Notes: generated by a model not told the origin, from the sequence alone. 8,037 bases of DNA from Phascolarctobacterium sp. (GCA_024405645.1 JAKSOJ010000049.1:1-8037); one strand, 5' to 3'; counted from the first letter of the stretch, positions 1 to 6,487 are shown. Made by a program: numbers and translations.

Positions 1-109
1 TACCGTTATTGTCAACCTTTTCATAGACGCCCTCAACCGGCAGGATATTAGCAGCCATCGCAGTTGAACAGCAAAGCATTGTAGCTAAAATTAAAGCTAA
101 TTTTTTCAT
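1..109 (-). CDS. N-terminal part of a small secreted protein of unknown function (cut by window edge)
   Basis: Only the first 36 codons are in the window; the gene continues beyond position 1. The ATG at 107-109 follows a strong Shine-Dalgarno AGGAGG (115-120 on the opposite strand). The product begins with a classic type I signal peptide: Met-Lys-Lys, a hydrophobic stretch at about residues 4-16, and an AMA-A cleavage site near residues 17-20. It is therefore probably exported. The two adjacent Cys residues in the signal region do not form a good lipobox. The start lies 9 bp after the stop codon of the upstream lipoprotein gene, whose TAG overlaps this gene's Shine-Dalgarno, so the two are probably co-transcribed and translationally coupled. 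The visible mature part (ILPVEGVYEKVDNNG) does not let me name a family. Confidence 0.8.
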   Translation of the reverse strand, partial: MKKLALILATMLCCSTAMAANILPVEGVYEKVDNNG

Positions 110-118
110 GGTATCCTC

Positions 119-634
119 CTACTTTGTTCCCTTAAGTTCCACACAAAGCTTCTCAAAGCCCTCTTGTTTTGCATGTTTTTCAAATTTGAAAACCTGATAT
201 TTATCTTTATCCTTAGTCCAATAAAGATAAAGCCAAGGACCTCGTCCGCCTCCTCGTGGATCATCAACTCGTTTGGTAACTTTTCCTCCCTTTATATAAT
301 CAAAGAATTCATTCCATTCTTTGTCAGAAAGTTCTATAGTACCAGAGACTGTAATATGTTTTTCGGTTAAAGGCCACACATCACCTTCTCTTTTTTCATG
401 GTAAAAATAATGTTTTCCATCCTTATTGCTAAAGCAATAGCGTTGGAAATAAGGAGGATTAGTAGATGCACTAACTGTGTGGTAGAACTCCTTAACATCT
501 GTAATAGCAATATCCTCGCCTACTTTATATTCACTTTTTCCAAAAGAGGCAATGCCTTCTTTACAACCAGATGCCATAAATAGTGCACCACAAGCAAAAA
601 CTACAATACAAGCCATAGTTAGGTATTTTATCAT
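119..634 (-). CDS. Putative lipoprotein of unknown function
   Basis: The 171-residue product has a short charged start, a hydrophobic segment at about residues 7-23 and a lipobox-like ASGC with Cys24 as the expected lipidated residue. The -3 position is Ala rather than the usual Leu, so lipidation is likely but not certain. The mature part is rich in Lys, Asp and aromatic residues. It includes a conspicuous glycine-rich turn followed by an aromatic strand, RGGGRGPWLYLYW, at about residues 127-139, and it keeps two further cysteines (67 and 164). I do not recognise a named domain; a small beta-rich extracytoplasmic domain is a guess. The ATG at 632-634 has an excellent Shine-Dalgarno (AAGGAGGG, about 642-649). 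Its own promoter seems to lie at about 693-720, and the gene is followed closely by a second exported protein, so the pair probably works at the cell surface. Confidence 0.8.
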   Translation of the reverse strand: MIKYLTMACIVVFACGALFMASGCKEGIASFGKSEYKVGEDIAITDVKEFYHTVSASTNPPYFQRYCFSNKDGKHYFYHEKREGDVWPLTEKHITVSGTIELSDKEWNEFFDYIKGGKVTKRVDDPRGGGRGPWLYLYWTKDKDKYQVFKFEKHAKQEGFEKLCVELKGTK

Positions 635-692
635 AAATTATCCCTCCTTAATTATTTCAATTTCTCTGTTAATTATATTTTACCAAGAACCG

Positions 693-720
693 AGTATAAA
701 GTGTACTAAATTTTTGTCAC
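693..720 (-). promoter_or_regulatory. Probable sigma-70-type promoter for the lipoprotein/secreted-protein pair
   Basis: On the minus strand a -35-like GTGACA (715-720) is followed after 16 bp by TATACT (693-698), each one mismatch from consensus. Just upstream (721-746) are long A and T tracts resembling an UP element. The -35 sits in a small palindrome, TTTTTGT-C-ACAAAAA (711-725), which could be an operator. The leader to the ATG at 634 would be about 55 nt. The position, directly after the terminator of the upstream operon, supports an independent transcription unit. No transcription start is known. Confidence 0.5.
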
Positions 721-750
721 AAAAAAATTTTTTTCAAAAAATTGAACAAG

Positions 751-783
751 AAAAAATCCGACTCCTCAATTGAGAAATCGGAT
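751..783 (-). terminator. Rho-independent terminator of the seven-gene minus-strand operon
   Basis: Read on the minus strand, AUCCGAUUUCUC (772-783) pairs with GAGGAGUCGGAU (756-767) around an AAUU loop. All 12 positions pair, two of them as G-U. A run of six U residues follows directly. It lies 19 bp past the stop codon at 803 and is oriented to end transcription coming from the repeat-protein gene. Confidence 0.92.
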
Positions 784-802
784 GATATTTGAAAATTATA
801 GT

Positions 803-1270
803 TTATTCTTTATCCACGTTTGCCATGAACATTTGTGCTAATTGAGCCATGTCGTCATTACCTTGAGCTTGGCCTTGCGCGCCCATGAACATTTGAGCCA
901 TTTGTGCGAGATCTGCACCTTGTTGGCTATCTGCGCTAGAAGAACCATTGAGCATGCTCACAAGTTGCATCATATCTGCACCTTGGCCTTCTTCCTGTCC
1001 GCCCATAAACATGCTAGCAAGGCTTGCGAGACCATTGTCTTCTCCACCCATGAAAGCTGCCATAACGGAAGACAGATCCATTTGTTCACCACGTTGATAT
1101 TGGTCATAAAGATTTTGCATAACTGCAAGACCTTGAGCGATTTGTTCATCGGAAATGCTAAAACCTTTTTCTGCAGCCAATGCTTGAATTTTGCCAGTGA
1201 AAATATCTTTAGTGTCGCCTTCTGCAGCTTCAGATGCTAAAAACATTTGTAATAAAGCTTGTAAATCCAT
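803..1270 (-). CDS. Gln/Met-rich protein with 20-residue tandem repeats, unknown function
   Basis: The 155-residue product has no signal peptide, no membrane segment and no cysteine, so it is probably cytosolic. About 21 Gln and 17 Met make up roughly a quarter of the residues. From residue 81 to the end it is built of 20-residue units in strict register (starts at 81, 101, 121, 141). Each opens with an amphipathic block such as LAQMAQMFMG and continues with a Gly/Gln/Asp-rich linker. A related block occurs at 66-80 (SSVMAAFMGGED) and a weaker one at the N-terminus (LQALLQMFLA, 3-12). Residues about 20-60 look like an ordinary helical segment without repeats. The ATG at 1268-1270 has an AAGGAG Shine-Dalgarno (1278-1283). 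It begins 11 bp after the racemase stop and is the last gene before the terminator. I recognise no family. The alternating hydrophobic and Gly/Gln blocks suggest short helices for self-association or partner binding, which is inference only. Confidence 0.8.
   Translation of the reverse strand: MDLQALLQMFLASEAAEGDTKDIFTGKIQALAAEKGFSISDEQIAQGLAVMQNLYDQYQRGEQMDLSSVMAAFMGGEDNGLASLASMFMGGQEEGQGADMMQLVSMLNGSSSADSQQGADLAQMAQMFMGAQGQAQGNDDMAQLAQMFMANVDKE
806..1030 (-). repeat. In-frame 60-bp (20-codon) tandem repeats, about 3.75 copies
   Basis: Codons 81-155 of the Gln/Met-rich gene form units of 60 bp. At the DNA level CCATGAACATTTG recurs at 823 and 883 (60 bp apart) and CCATAAACAT at 1003 (120 bp further). 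The second unit (codons 101-120) has diverged most, keeping only MQLVSMLNG in place of the MAQLAQMFMG-type block. The divergence between copies indicates an old internal duplication rather than a recently expanding array. Confidence 0.8.
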
Positions 1271-1281
1271 GGTAATTCTCC

Positions 1282-1995
1282 TTATTCTACTTCGTCATAT
1301 AATTTTGCAACAGCTGCATCTACCAATGCGCTAATGCTAGAAACACTTCTTTCTTGGGGAAGACCGGATGCATCATAGCCAAGAGGAAGCTCTGTGCAAG
1401 CAGTCATGACGAGAAGGTCGCGTTCTGCCCAGAGTTCTTCGCACAGATTTTTCATGATACGTCCAGCTTCAGCCATTTTGTTGGCTTTTACATTCACAAT
1501 AACTTCTTGAGAAGCATCGCTTTGTGCTTCGTTAGGAATGTAAAGAGTGTAGCCGTACTTTTCTGCAACCTTTTGATAAAGGCCACAAGCACGGGTACCT
1601 TTGGTAGAAAGCATCCAAGCGCCCTCGGGAGAACGTTTCATAGCTGCTTTAACGGTTTCTTCGATAATATGGCAGAACTCTACAGGGATTTCGTCCACAA
1701 AATCGTTAATGAAATAATGAGCAGTATTGCAAGGAACTGCGATTACATCAGCGCCCATATCCACTAATCTGAAAATGTCATTTTTCAACATGGGCAGAGG
1801 ACTTTCGCCTTTGCCGAAAATTGCAGTGCCACGATCAGGAATATCGCAATCAGCAATCATATAAACTACAGGATGATCTTGGTCGCAATTAGCAGGACAA
1901 CGCATTGCCAGTTGACGCAGAAATTCTGCACTAGCAGCAGGACCAAGTCCACCAAGCACGCCTAATTTTTTGCCATTTTTCTTGTATTGAGTCAT
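1282..1995 (-). CDS. Aspartate/glutamate racemase family protein
   Basis: A cofactor-independent amino-acid racemase of the Asp/Glu/hydantoin racemase family, expected to interconvert L and D forms with two catalytic cysteines. Both are visible: Cys89 in VPCNTAH and Cys200 in MTACTELPL, one per pseudo-symmetrical half. The N-terminus carries the usual glycine-rich LGVLGGLGPAAS (residues 11-22). The length (237 residues) is normal for the family. I chose the ATG at 1993-1995 because AAGGAG (2003-2008) sits 7 nt before it. An in-frame start at 2031 would add 12 residues and overlap the upstream gene by 25 bp without a better ribosome site. It lies between the YbaK-family gene and the repeat-protein gene in the operon. 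The motifs favour aspartate racemase over MurI glutamate racemase, but substrate cannot be read from sequence; D-aspartate for peptidoglycan cross-bridges or another D-amino acid are possible. Confidence 0.9.
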   Translation of the reverse strand: MTQYKKNGKKLGVLGGLGPAASAEFLRQLAMRCPANCDQDHPVVYMIADCDIPDRGTAIFGKGESPLPMLKNDIFRLVDMGADVIAVPCNTAHYFINDFVDEIPVEFCHIIEETVKAAMKRSPEGAWMLSTKGTRACGLYQKVAEKYGYTLYIPNEAQSDASQEVIVNVKANKMAEAGRIMKNLCEELWAERDLLVMTACTELPLGYDASGLPQERSVSSISALVDAAVAKLYDEVE

Positions 1996-2006
1996 TTTTC
2001 TACTCC

Positions 2007-2489
2007 TTATTCTTCTTGCCAACCCTTGCACAGGTCAACCCATTCTACATAACCCTTGGAGGTCTTTTCCAACTCCTCACAGGTAAGTTCGATGCAGGAA
2101 TTATGGCTACCAGCTGCCGGGAAGAAAGTTTCAAAGCGTTTCAAAGAAACATCTAAATAAACCTTTACACCATCATTAATACCAAATGGGCAAACACCGC
2201 CAATGGCATGACCAATCATGGGTTCAACCTCGTCTGCGCCAAGCATTTTTGCTTTAGTACCGAAATATGCCTTATATTTAGGATTATCTACCTTAGCATC
2301 TCCAGCACAAACGATTAAGATTGCACTACCATCGGTCAGTTTAAAGCTTAAGGTTTTAGCAATGCGTTTAGGCTCACAGCCAACTGCTTGAGCAGCAAGT
2401 TCAACAGTCGCGCTAGATGTTTCAAATTCTTGGATTTTTTGCTCCATATTGAATTGCTTTAAATATTCACGAACTTTTTCAATAGCCAT
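2007..2489 (-). CDS. YbaK/EbsC-family aminoacyl-tRNA deacylase homologue (YwhH-type)
   Basis: Members of this family remove wrongly attached amino acids from tRNA (Cys-tRNA-Pro in YbaK, Ala-tRNA-Pro in ProX-type proteins). The 160-residue product has the family's normal length. It has the conserved lysine in RIAKTLSFK (Lys45), the IGGVCPFG loop in place of the usual GGISPLG (about 97-103), and the late AGSHNSCIELTCEEL segment (about 126-140). The SSATVELAAQAVG opening resembles the Bacillus YwhH branch, whose exact substrate I do not know. The ATG at 2487-2489 is preceded by GAGGTG (2494-2499). The longer TTG start at 2501 would lie inside that ribosome site and is unlikely. It starts 13 bp after the LD-carboxypeptidase/amidase stop. 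A role in mistranslation control is known for the family; a link to D-amino acids from the neighbouring racemase is only speculation. Confidence 0.9.
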   Translation of the reverse strand: MAIEKVREYLKQFNMEQKIQEFETSSATVELAAQAVGCEPKRIAKTLSFKLTDGSAILIVCAGDAKVDNPKYKAYFGTKAKMLGADEVEPMIGHAIGGVCPFGINDGVKVYLDVSLKRFETFFPAAGSHNSCIELTCEELEKTSKGYVEWVDLCKGWQEE

Positions 2490-2502
2490 ATTACACCTCA
2501 AT

Positions 2503-4179
2503 TTATTTCAACTCTTTAATAGTTTTCTTTTTAGGGTCTACTTCTTTATTGGCTTCTCTATAAGCAAGAGCCTTCTTGCGAATTACGTCTCCCCCACGAG
2601 TACCATCTGTCGCATAAGGATTGTATCTAGGAGATTCAGGTGTTCCTAAATATTCCAAATCACCACGAGTATCATGATCACCATAGGAATCGTTCCACCA
2701 AGGATATGGTTTATGAGCCTTGGTATAACCATCTTCATTATTTGCTGCCTCACTATGAGTCATAACATGATTTTTATCGATAGGAATATCAAGCTTTTCG
2801 GTCAAAACTGCAACAACCCTAGCCAAGCTTTCGATTTGCGCTTCTGTAGGCGGTTGATCACCTAAAGATTGTCTTCCGGCTCCTTTGCCACAGGTCAAGG
2901 AAAGACCAATGCTACCTGTATTGCGTTTCCAGGTATGACGGCCAGGTCGAGCCAAATCACCCAAAGATACAATGGAACCATTTTTCAAAATATTGATATG
3001 GTAGCTGGGATAAGCCCTGTTATAGGAACCTGCAGTCCAATGCATATAGAGTTTAGGCTCCAAGCCTTCGGTTTTTGCTTGCTTCCAAAGGATGTCCTTC
3101 GCATCAGCAGCCAAAGAACCAATTTCATGCAAAGTCATTTTTTGCAAGGTGGATTTGTTGATGGTTTTGGTATGGGCTTCAGTAACCTTAAAGGTTGCAT
3201 TAGCCTTGGTAGCTTTCAAACTACCTTGTACGCCAATTGGTAAGAAGGTATTGTTGTTGCCATGCCCCAAGGGTAAACCTTTTACAGCAGGCTTACCTGC
3301 CAATTTAGCATATTTTTCGATAACTTCATCTGTTGTAAAACCACCCTTTTCAGGAGCACAAGCAGTAAACTCGCCAAATACGATGGCATTAACATCCTTT
3401 AAAACGCCTGCTTGTAGGAGCTGGTTCAACATTCTATCTATACGATAGGAGCTTTCTCCTACTTCCTCCAAAACGAGAATTGCTCCCTTGCAGTCCGGTT
3501 GGTACGGCGTTCCCAAAAGCGAAAGGAATGTGCACAAATTACCACCAATGATATGACCAGTAGCTTCACCAGGCACAAGAGTATCCAGTTTTGTTCCTTC
3601 CGGCATGGGTACTACGCCAAGAGCATCGTTGGTTTTAAGTCCAGCGAAGAGTTGTTTCCAGCTATATTCCGAGCCTGTTTTCAGCTTGCTAATCATAGGA
3701 CCAGAAATGCCGACTAAATTAGCCTTTTTATAAATTGCATTATGTAATGCTGTAATATCACTAAAACCAATAAGCATTTTGGGGTTATTGGCGATGGTTG
3801 TATAGTCAAGCTTATCAAGAAGCTGAGCACTGCCATAACCACCACGAAGACAGAGAATTGCATCCACAGTATCATCACCAAAAAGGCGATTTAATTCATC
3901 GGCTCTTTCTGCTTCCGTGCCAGCATAGGTTCCGTAGGATTTTCCCGTGGTAGGCTCTATACGAACCTTGTAGCCCTCGTCCTCGATGCGTTTAATGACA
4001 TTTTTGTATAATTTCTTAACATCGCCTTTTACGTTAGAAGCAGGAGCTGTAATGGCGATGGTATAATCCTTTTTTAATGCAGCACCCTTTAGCGCTGCAG
4101 CCTCCAAATCTTGGGGCAGAGCAAAAAAGAGCCCTGCAGCAGTCAATATGGTCGCAAGACCTAAAATTTTATTTTTCAT
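2503..4179 (-). CDS. Exported LD-carboxypeptidase (S66) fused to N-acetylmuramoyl-L-alanine amidase (Amidase_2)
   Basis: A two-domain peptidoglycan enzyme of 558 residues. Residues 1-29 form a signal peptide ending near LEAAA. Residues about 38-335 are an S66 LD-carboxypeptidase: LRGGYGS (111-117), the nucleophile Ser140 in IGFSD, the acid in LEEVGESSYRIDR (Glu238/239) and the base His306 in GLPLGHGNN. This family trims D-Ala from tetrapeptides. Residues about 345-512 resemble a zinc amidase that cuts between MurNAc and L-Ala: His380 in MHWTAG, His475 in MTHSEA and probably Asp503 in DHDTRGD as ligands. The 46-residue tail is polar and ends in a Lys-rich segment. LdcA of E. coli is cytoplasmic and has only the first domain, so export and fusion are unusual. 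The ATG at 4177-4179 gives a clean signal peptide but only a weak GAGA ribosome site; the ATG at 4198-4200 (7 residues longer) has none. The gap after the radical SAM gene is 46 bp, the longest inside the operon. Confidence 0.92.
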   Translation of the reverse strand: MKNKILGLATILTAAGLFFALPQDLEAAALKGAALKKDYTIAITAPASNVKGDVKKLYKNVIKRIEDEGYKVRIEPTTGKSYGTYAGTEAERADELNRLFGDDTVDAILCLRGGYGSAQLLDKLDYTTIANNPKMLIGFSDITALHNAIYKKANLVGISGPMISKLKTGSEYSWKQLFAGLKTNDALGVVPMPEGTKLDTLVPGEATGHIIGGNLCTFLSLLGTPYQPDCKGAILVLEEVGESSYRIDRMLNQLLQAGVLKDVNAIVFGEFTACAPEKGGFTTDEVIEKYAKLAGKPAVKGLPLGHGNNNTFLPIGVQGSLKATKANATFKVTEAHTKTINKSTLQKMTLHEIGSLAADAKDILWKQAKTEGLEPKLYMHWTAGSYNRAYPSYHINILKNGSIVSLGDLARPGRHTWKRNTGSIGLSLTCGKGAGRQSLGDQPPTEAQIESLARVVAVLTEKLDIPIDKNHVMTHSEAANNEDGYTKAHKPYPWWNDSYGDHDTRGDLEYLGTPESPRYNPYATDGTRGGDVIRKKALAYREANKEVDPKKKTIKELK

Positions 4180-4225
4180 GATTTTCTCAGCTTTATACAT
4201 TGATGCAGAAATTTTTCAAATATTG

Positions 4226-5227
4226 CTAGAGCATCTCCACAGAAAAGTTCTCCTGGGATGCATCCTTTTGCAAATCTAAATAGATATCTTTAAAACGTTT
4301 CTGCAGGTATAGTAAATTAACATTCTTTTGTCCGCGTAGCTTGCTTTCCAGGCGAGGATTAAAGCGAATAACGACTTTTCTCGCACCATTCATGGCAAGT
4401 TCGCAGATACGATTTTCTAAACTTCCTCGCAACACTCGTGCTTTCACAAGCTCACCCATGCTAGGATGAAATGGTCCAGCCAGAATATTGCCAGGTTCGC
4501 ATAATTCTTCGTCTGGTTGAAGGCCAATGCGAATAACATTTACATTAACAGCGATTAATCTTTCATATAAATATGCAGCTTGCTCAACTGCATCCTCCAA
4601 AGCCAGAGGAACGAACTCACCCAATTCATAGCTTTTCGCAAGAGGAGTATTCTTGATGACAAGCAAGGGATAAATGCGAGCAATGTCCGGCTTGATACTA
4701 ACAGCCTTTGCAGTTGTGTCCTTGAGGCTAGCAAAATCCTGACCAGGCATACCAACCATTAACTGCAGACCAAGCTTAAAACCGAAGGACTTTATAAGCT
4801 CTGCCGCTTGATAAACGCATTCCACGCTATGTCCCCTCTCCGCCTTTGCCAAAACCTTATCGTCCAAGGATTGCACGCCAAGCTCTATGGTTTTTACATG
4901 ATGCTTTGCCAAGAGTTCAAGCCTTGCTGCATCAATGTAATCAGGTCTAGTGGACAAGCGAACAGAATCGATTATTCCCTTTTCATAAAGGTCATCGGTC
5001 AAGTGTAAAAGTTCTTCCTGCAGGTTCATATCCAAGCCAGTGAATGAACCACCATAAAAGGCAGCTTCATGCTTAGCATTGGAGCTCACATAACTCAACC
5101 ATTTATCTATTTGTTCTTTAGCCCCCTCTAGAGCAGCAGTCTTTTGTCCACTAATGGTTTTCTGATTGCAAAAAACACATTGATGAGGACATCCTGCATG
5201 AGGGATGAAGATGGGGATAATGCTCAC
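4226..5227 (-). CDS. Elp3-like radical SAM protein without acetyltransferase domain
   Basis: A radical S-adenosylmethionine enzyme of 333 residues. The iron-sulfur cysteines are Cys13, Cys17 and Cys20 in GCPHQCVFC. They are followed by FYGGSFTGLD (57-66), the SAM-binding loop region, then LSTRPDYID (91-99), ELGVQSLDD (115-123) and RIGLQPDE (233-240). These are hallmarks of the Elp3 radical SAM domain, which modifies tRNA wobble uridines in full-length Elp3. The C-terminal GNAT acetyltransferase domain is absent, giving about 330 instead of about 530 residues. This short form is, from memory, common in Bacillota, often near rnc and smc, which are not present here; its reaction is not established. 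The start is GTG at 5225-5227, with GGAAGGG 5 nt upstream, overlapping the HAD gene's TGA stop by 4 bp, so translation is probably coupled. HemN-like annotation is a common but less fitting alternative. Confidence 0.9.
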   Translation of the reverse strand: MSIIPIFIPHAGCPHQCVFCNQKTISGQKTAALEGAKEQIDKWLSYVSSNAKHEAAFYGGSFTGLDMNLQEELLHLTDDLYEKGIIDSVRLSTRPDYIDAARLELLAKHHVKTIELGVQSLDDKVLAKAERGHSVECVYQAAELIKSFGFKLGLQLMVGMPGQDFASLKDTTAKAVSIKPDIARIYPLLVIKNTPLAKSYELGEFVPLALEDAVEQAAYLYERLIAVNVNVIRIGLQPDEELCEPGNILAGPFHPSMGELVKARVLRGSLENRICELAMNGARKVVIRFNPRLESKLRGQKNVNLLYLQKRFKDIYLDLQKDASQENFSVEML

Positions 5228-6033
5228 AGTTTCCCTTCCAAAACTAAATCAATTACCTCTGCCACTGCGCCTTCATCGTTAGTACGAGATGTAACATATT
5301 TAGCGCAGGACTTAACTGTAGGCTTGGCATTGGCAACAGCTACGCCAACTCCAGCGTTTTCAATCATAGGAATATCATTATTGGAATCGCCAATGCAGAG
5401 AATTTCCTCAGGCTTAACACCATAGGTCGCAGCAACGGACTTGACTGCTTCCCACTTGTTAACACCAGGCTCCATTAGCTCAAGGAAATTGGTCTTAGAG
5501 CTAGTAACATCCAAGAGACCTGCGAAATCCTTTTCGAATTCTCTCCAGCGTTGTTCAAAAACATCACCTTCGATAACAAGAAGCATTTTATAAGGAGCTT
5601 CCTTGGCATTGTAGAAGTCTTCTCCCACGCCAGTTATCGGAGTGCCAATAATATTTTGGTATGCATTGCTATAGTCGGTAATCTTTTCAACGAGAATATC
5701 GTCACTGCCAGAATAGAATTGCACATAATAGCCATTTTTCTTGCAATAATCCAAAACCTTCTGAGCGGTCTCTTGCTTCATTTTATGTTCATAATAAACC
5801 TTGCCACTCATGCTACCTTTAACAAGTGCACCATTGTAAGTAATCATGGGAATATCCAAGCCCAAATCCCTCGCAAATGGCACAGCACCTTTGTAAAGGC
5901 GACCAGTAGCAATCAGGAAAATAATGCCCTCATCAATGGCTTTTTTGATAGCATTTTTATTTTTCTCGGAAATCTTATGGTGGCTATTTAATAAAGTATC
6001 ATCCATATCGGATGCTATAAGCTTAATTGCCAT
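5224..6033 (-). CDS. Cof-type HAD-IIB family phosphatase
   Basis: A haloacid-dehalogenase-type hydrolase of 269 residues, the normal length for the Cof/IIB branch, expected to be a soluble magnesium-dependent phosphatase. All catalytic motifs are intact: DMDDTLL with Asp9 as nucleophile and Asp11 as acid/base, ATGR (42-45), Lys193 in GVNKWEAV, and GDSNND (215-220). The segment between about 85 and 185 is the C2-type cap that chooses the substrate. Related enzymes act on sugar phosphates, phosphorylated cofactors such as pyridoxal phosphate or flavin intermediates; the sequence does not tell which. The ATG at 6031-6033 follows the membrane-protein stop by 3 bp, with a modest AGAAGG ribosome site inside that gene. 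The stop overlaps the start of the radical SAM gene. Confidence 0.93.
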   Translation of the reverse strand: MAIKLIASDMDDTLLNSHHKISEKNKNAIKKAIDEGIIFLIATGRLYKGAVPFARDLGLDIPMITYNGALVKGSMSGKVYYEHKMKQETAQKVLDYCKKNGYYVQFYSGSDDILVEKITDYSNAYQNIIGTPITGVGEDFYNAKEAPYKMLLVIEGDVFEQRWREFEKDFAGLLDVTSSKTNFLELMEPGVNKWEAVKSVAATYGVKPEEILCIGDSNNDIPMIENAGVGVAVANAKPTVKSCAKYVTSRTNDEGAVAEVIDLVLEGKL

Positions 6034-6036
6034 TAT

Positions 6037-6432
6037 TTAACCTTCTTTAGAGATAATTTCATCAATATAAATAGAGATACATGGTAATGCTACAAGTACG
6101 AAAAGAATACTTGGAATGGTCATTTCGTAGGTCCAGCCGGGCAGAGCTCTGGTAGTCATGAGAACAGATTCATGACAGAATGCAGCCATAGTAAGCCAAG
6201 CCTCTAAAACATGGGTAATATTAATGCCATCCTTCGTGGTCAATACAGGACCCTTAACAACCTTGTTACGAACAGCTAGACCCGAATAGATTATAAAACC
6301 TACAATGAAGGACCCAGCAAACAGACCGCCTAGGGTTACGACATCAATAATATTTGTAGCATAATTAATAATGAAAAAGAGCACGCTAAGCGTTACCCAA
6401 AGAGTCAAAAAGTTAAAAAGTTTTTGTTTCAT
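6037..6432 (-). CDS. Small multi-pass membrane protein of unknown function
   Basis: The first gene of the seven-gene operon. The 131-residue product has four likely membrane segments at about residues 5-27, 30-54, 74-93 and 105-125. A short Lys/Arg-containing loop lies between the second and third (RNKVVKGP, 55-62), which suggests that loop is cytoplasmic. A HES motif (87-89) in the third segment is a polar feature inside the membrane. I recognise no family. The ATG at 6430-6432 is preceded by GAGGTG (6437-6442). The longer frame start at 6462 would put the first codons upstream of the promoter's predicted transcription start and is rejected. Its promoter is the extended -10 element at 6451-6459. 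It lies 3 bp before the HAD phosphatase gene. Confidence 0.78.
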   Translation of the reverse strand: MKQKLFNFLTLWVTLSVLFFIINYATNIIDVVTLGGLFAGSFIVGFIIYSGLAVRNKVVKGPVLTTKDGINITHVLEAWLTMAAFCHESVLMTTRALPGWTYEMTIPSILFVLVALPCISIYIDEIISKEG

Positions 6433-6450
6433 AAAGCACCTCAACTTAAT

Positions 6451-6459
6451 ATTATAGCA
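6451..6459 (-). promoter_or_regulatory. Extended -10 promoter of the seven-gene operon
   Basis: On the minus strand the sequence TGCTATAAT contains a perfect TATAAT (6451-6456) with the TG extension one base upstream. No good -35 is seen at 16-18 bp, which is typical of extended -10 promoters. Transcription would begin near 6444, leaving a leader of only about 12 nt that consists mostly of the GAGGTG ribosome site before the ATG at 6432. Confidence 0.65.
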
Positions 6460-6487
6460 CAAAATGAGGTAGAGAGCATTGCTTTAA

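Noticed and set aside
842..1240. Plus-strand open frame of 132 codons rich in His and Cys
   Set aside because: It is antisense to the Gln/Met-rich repeat gene. Its His/Cys pattern is the reverse-complement reading of the repeated Met/Gln codons, and it has no convincing ribosome site.
1996..2031. Longer N-terminus for the racemase
   Set aside because: It would overlap the YbaK-family gene by 25 bp, and the added residues are basic and unlike the family. The ATG at 1995 has a well-placed AAGGAG.
5551..5991. Plus-strand open frame of 146 codons
   Set aside because: It is antisense to the HAD phosphatase gene, which has all its catalytic motifs; no ribosome site or domain supports the plus-strand frame.
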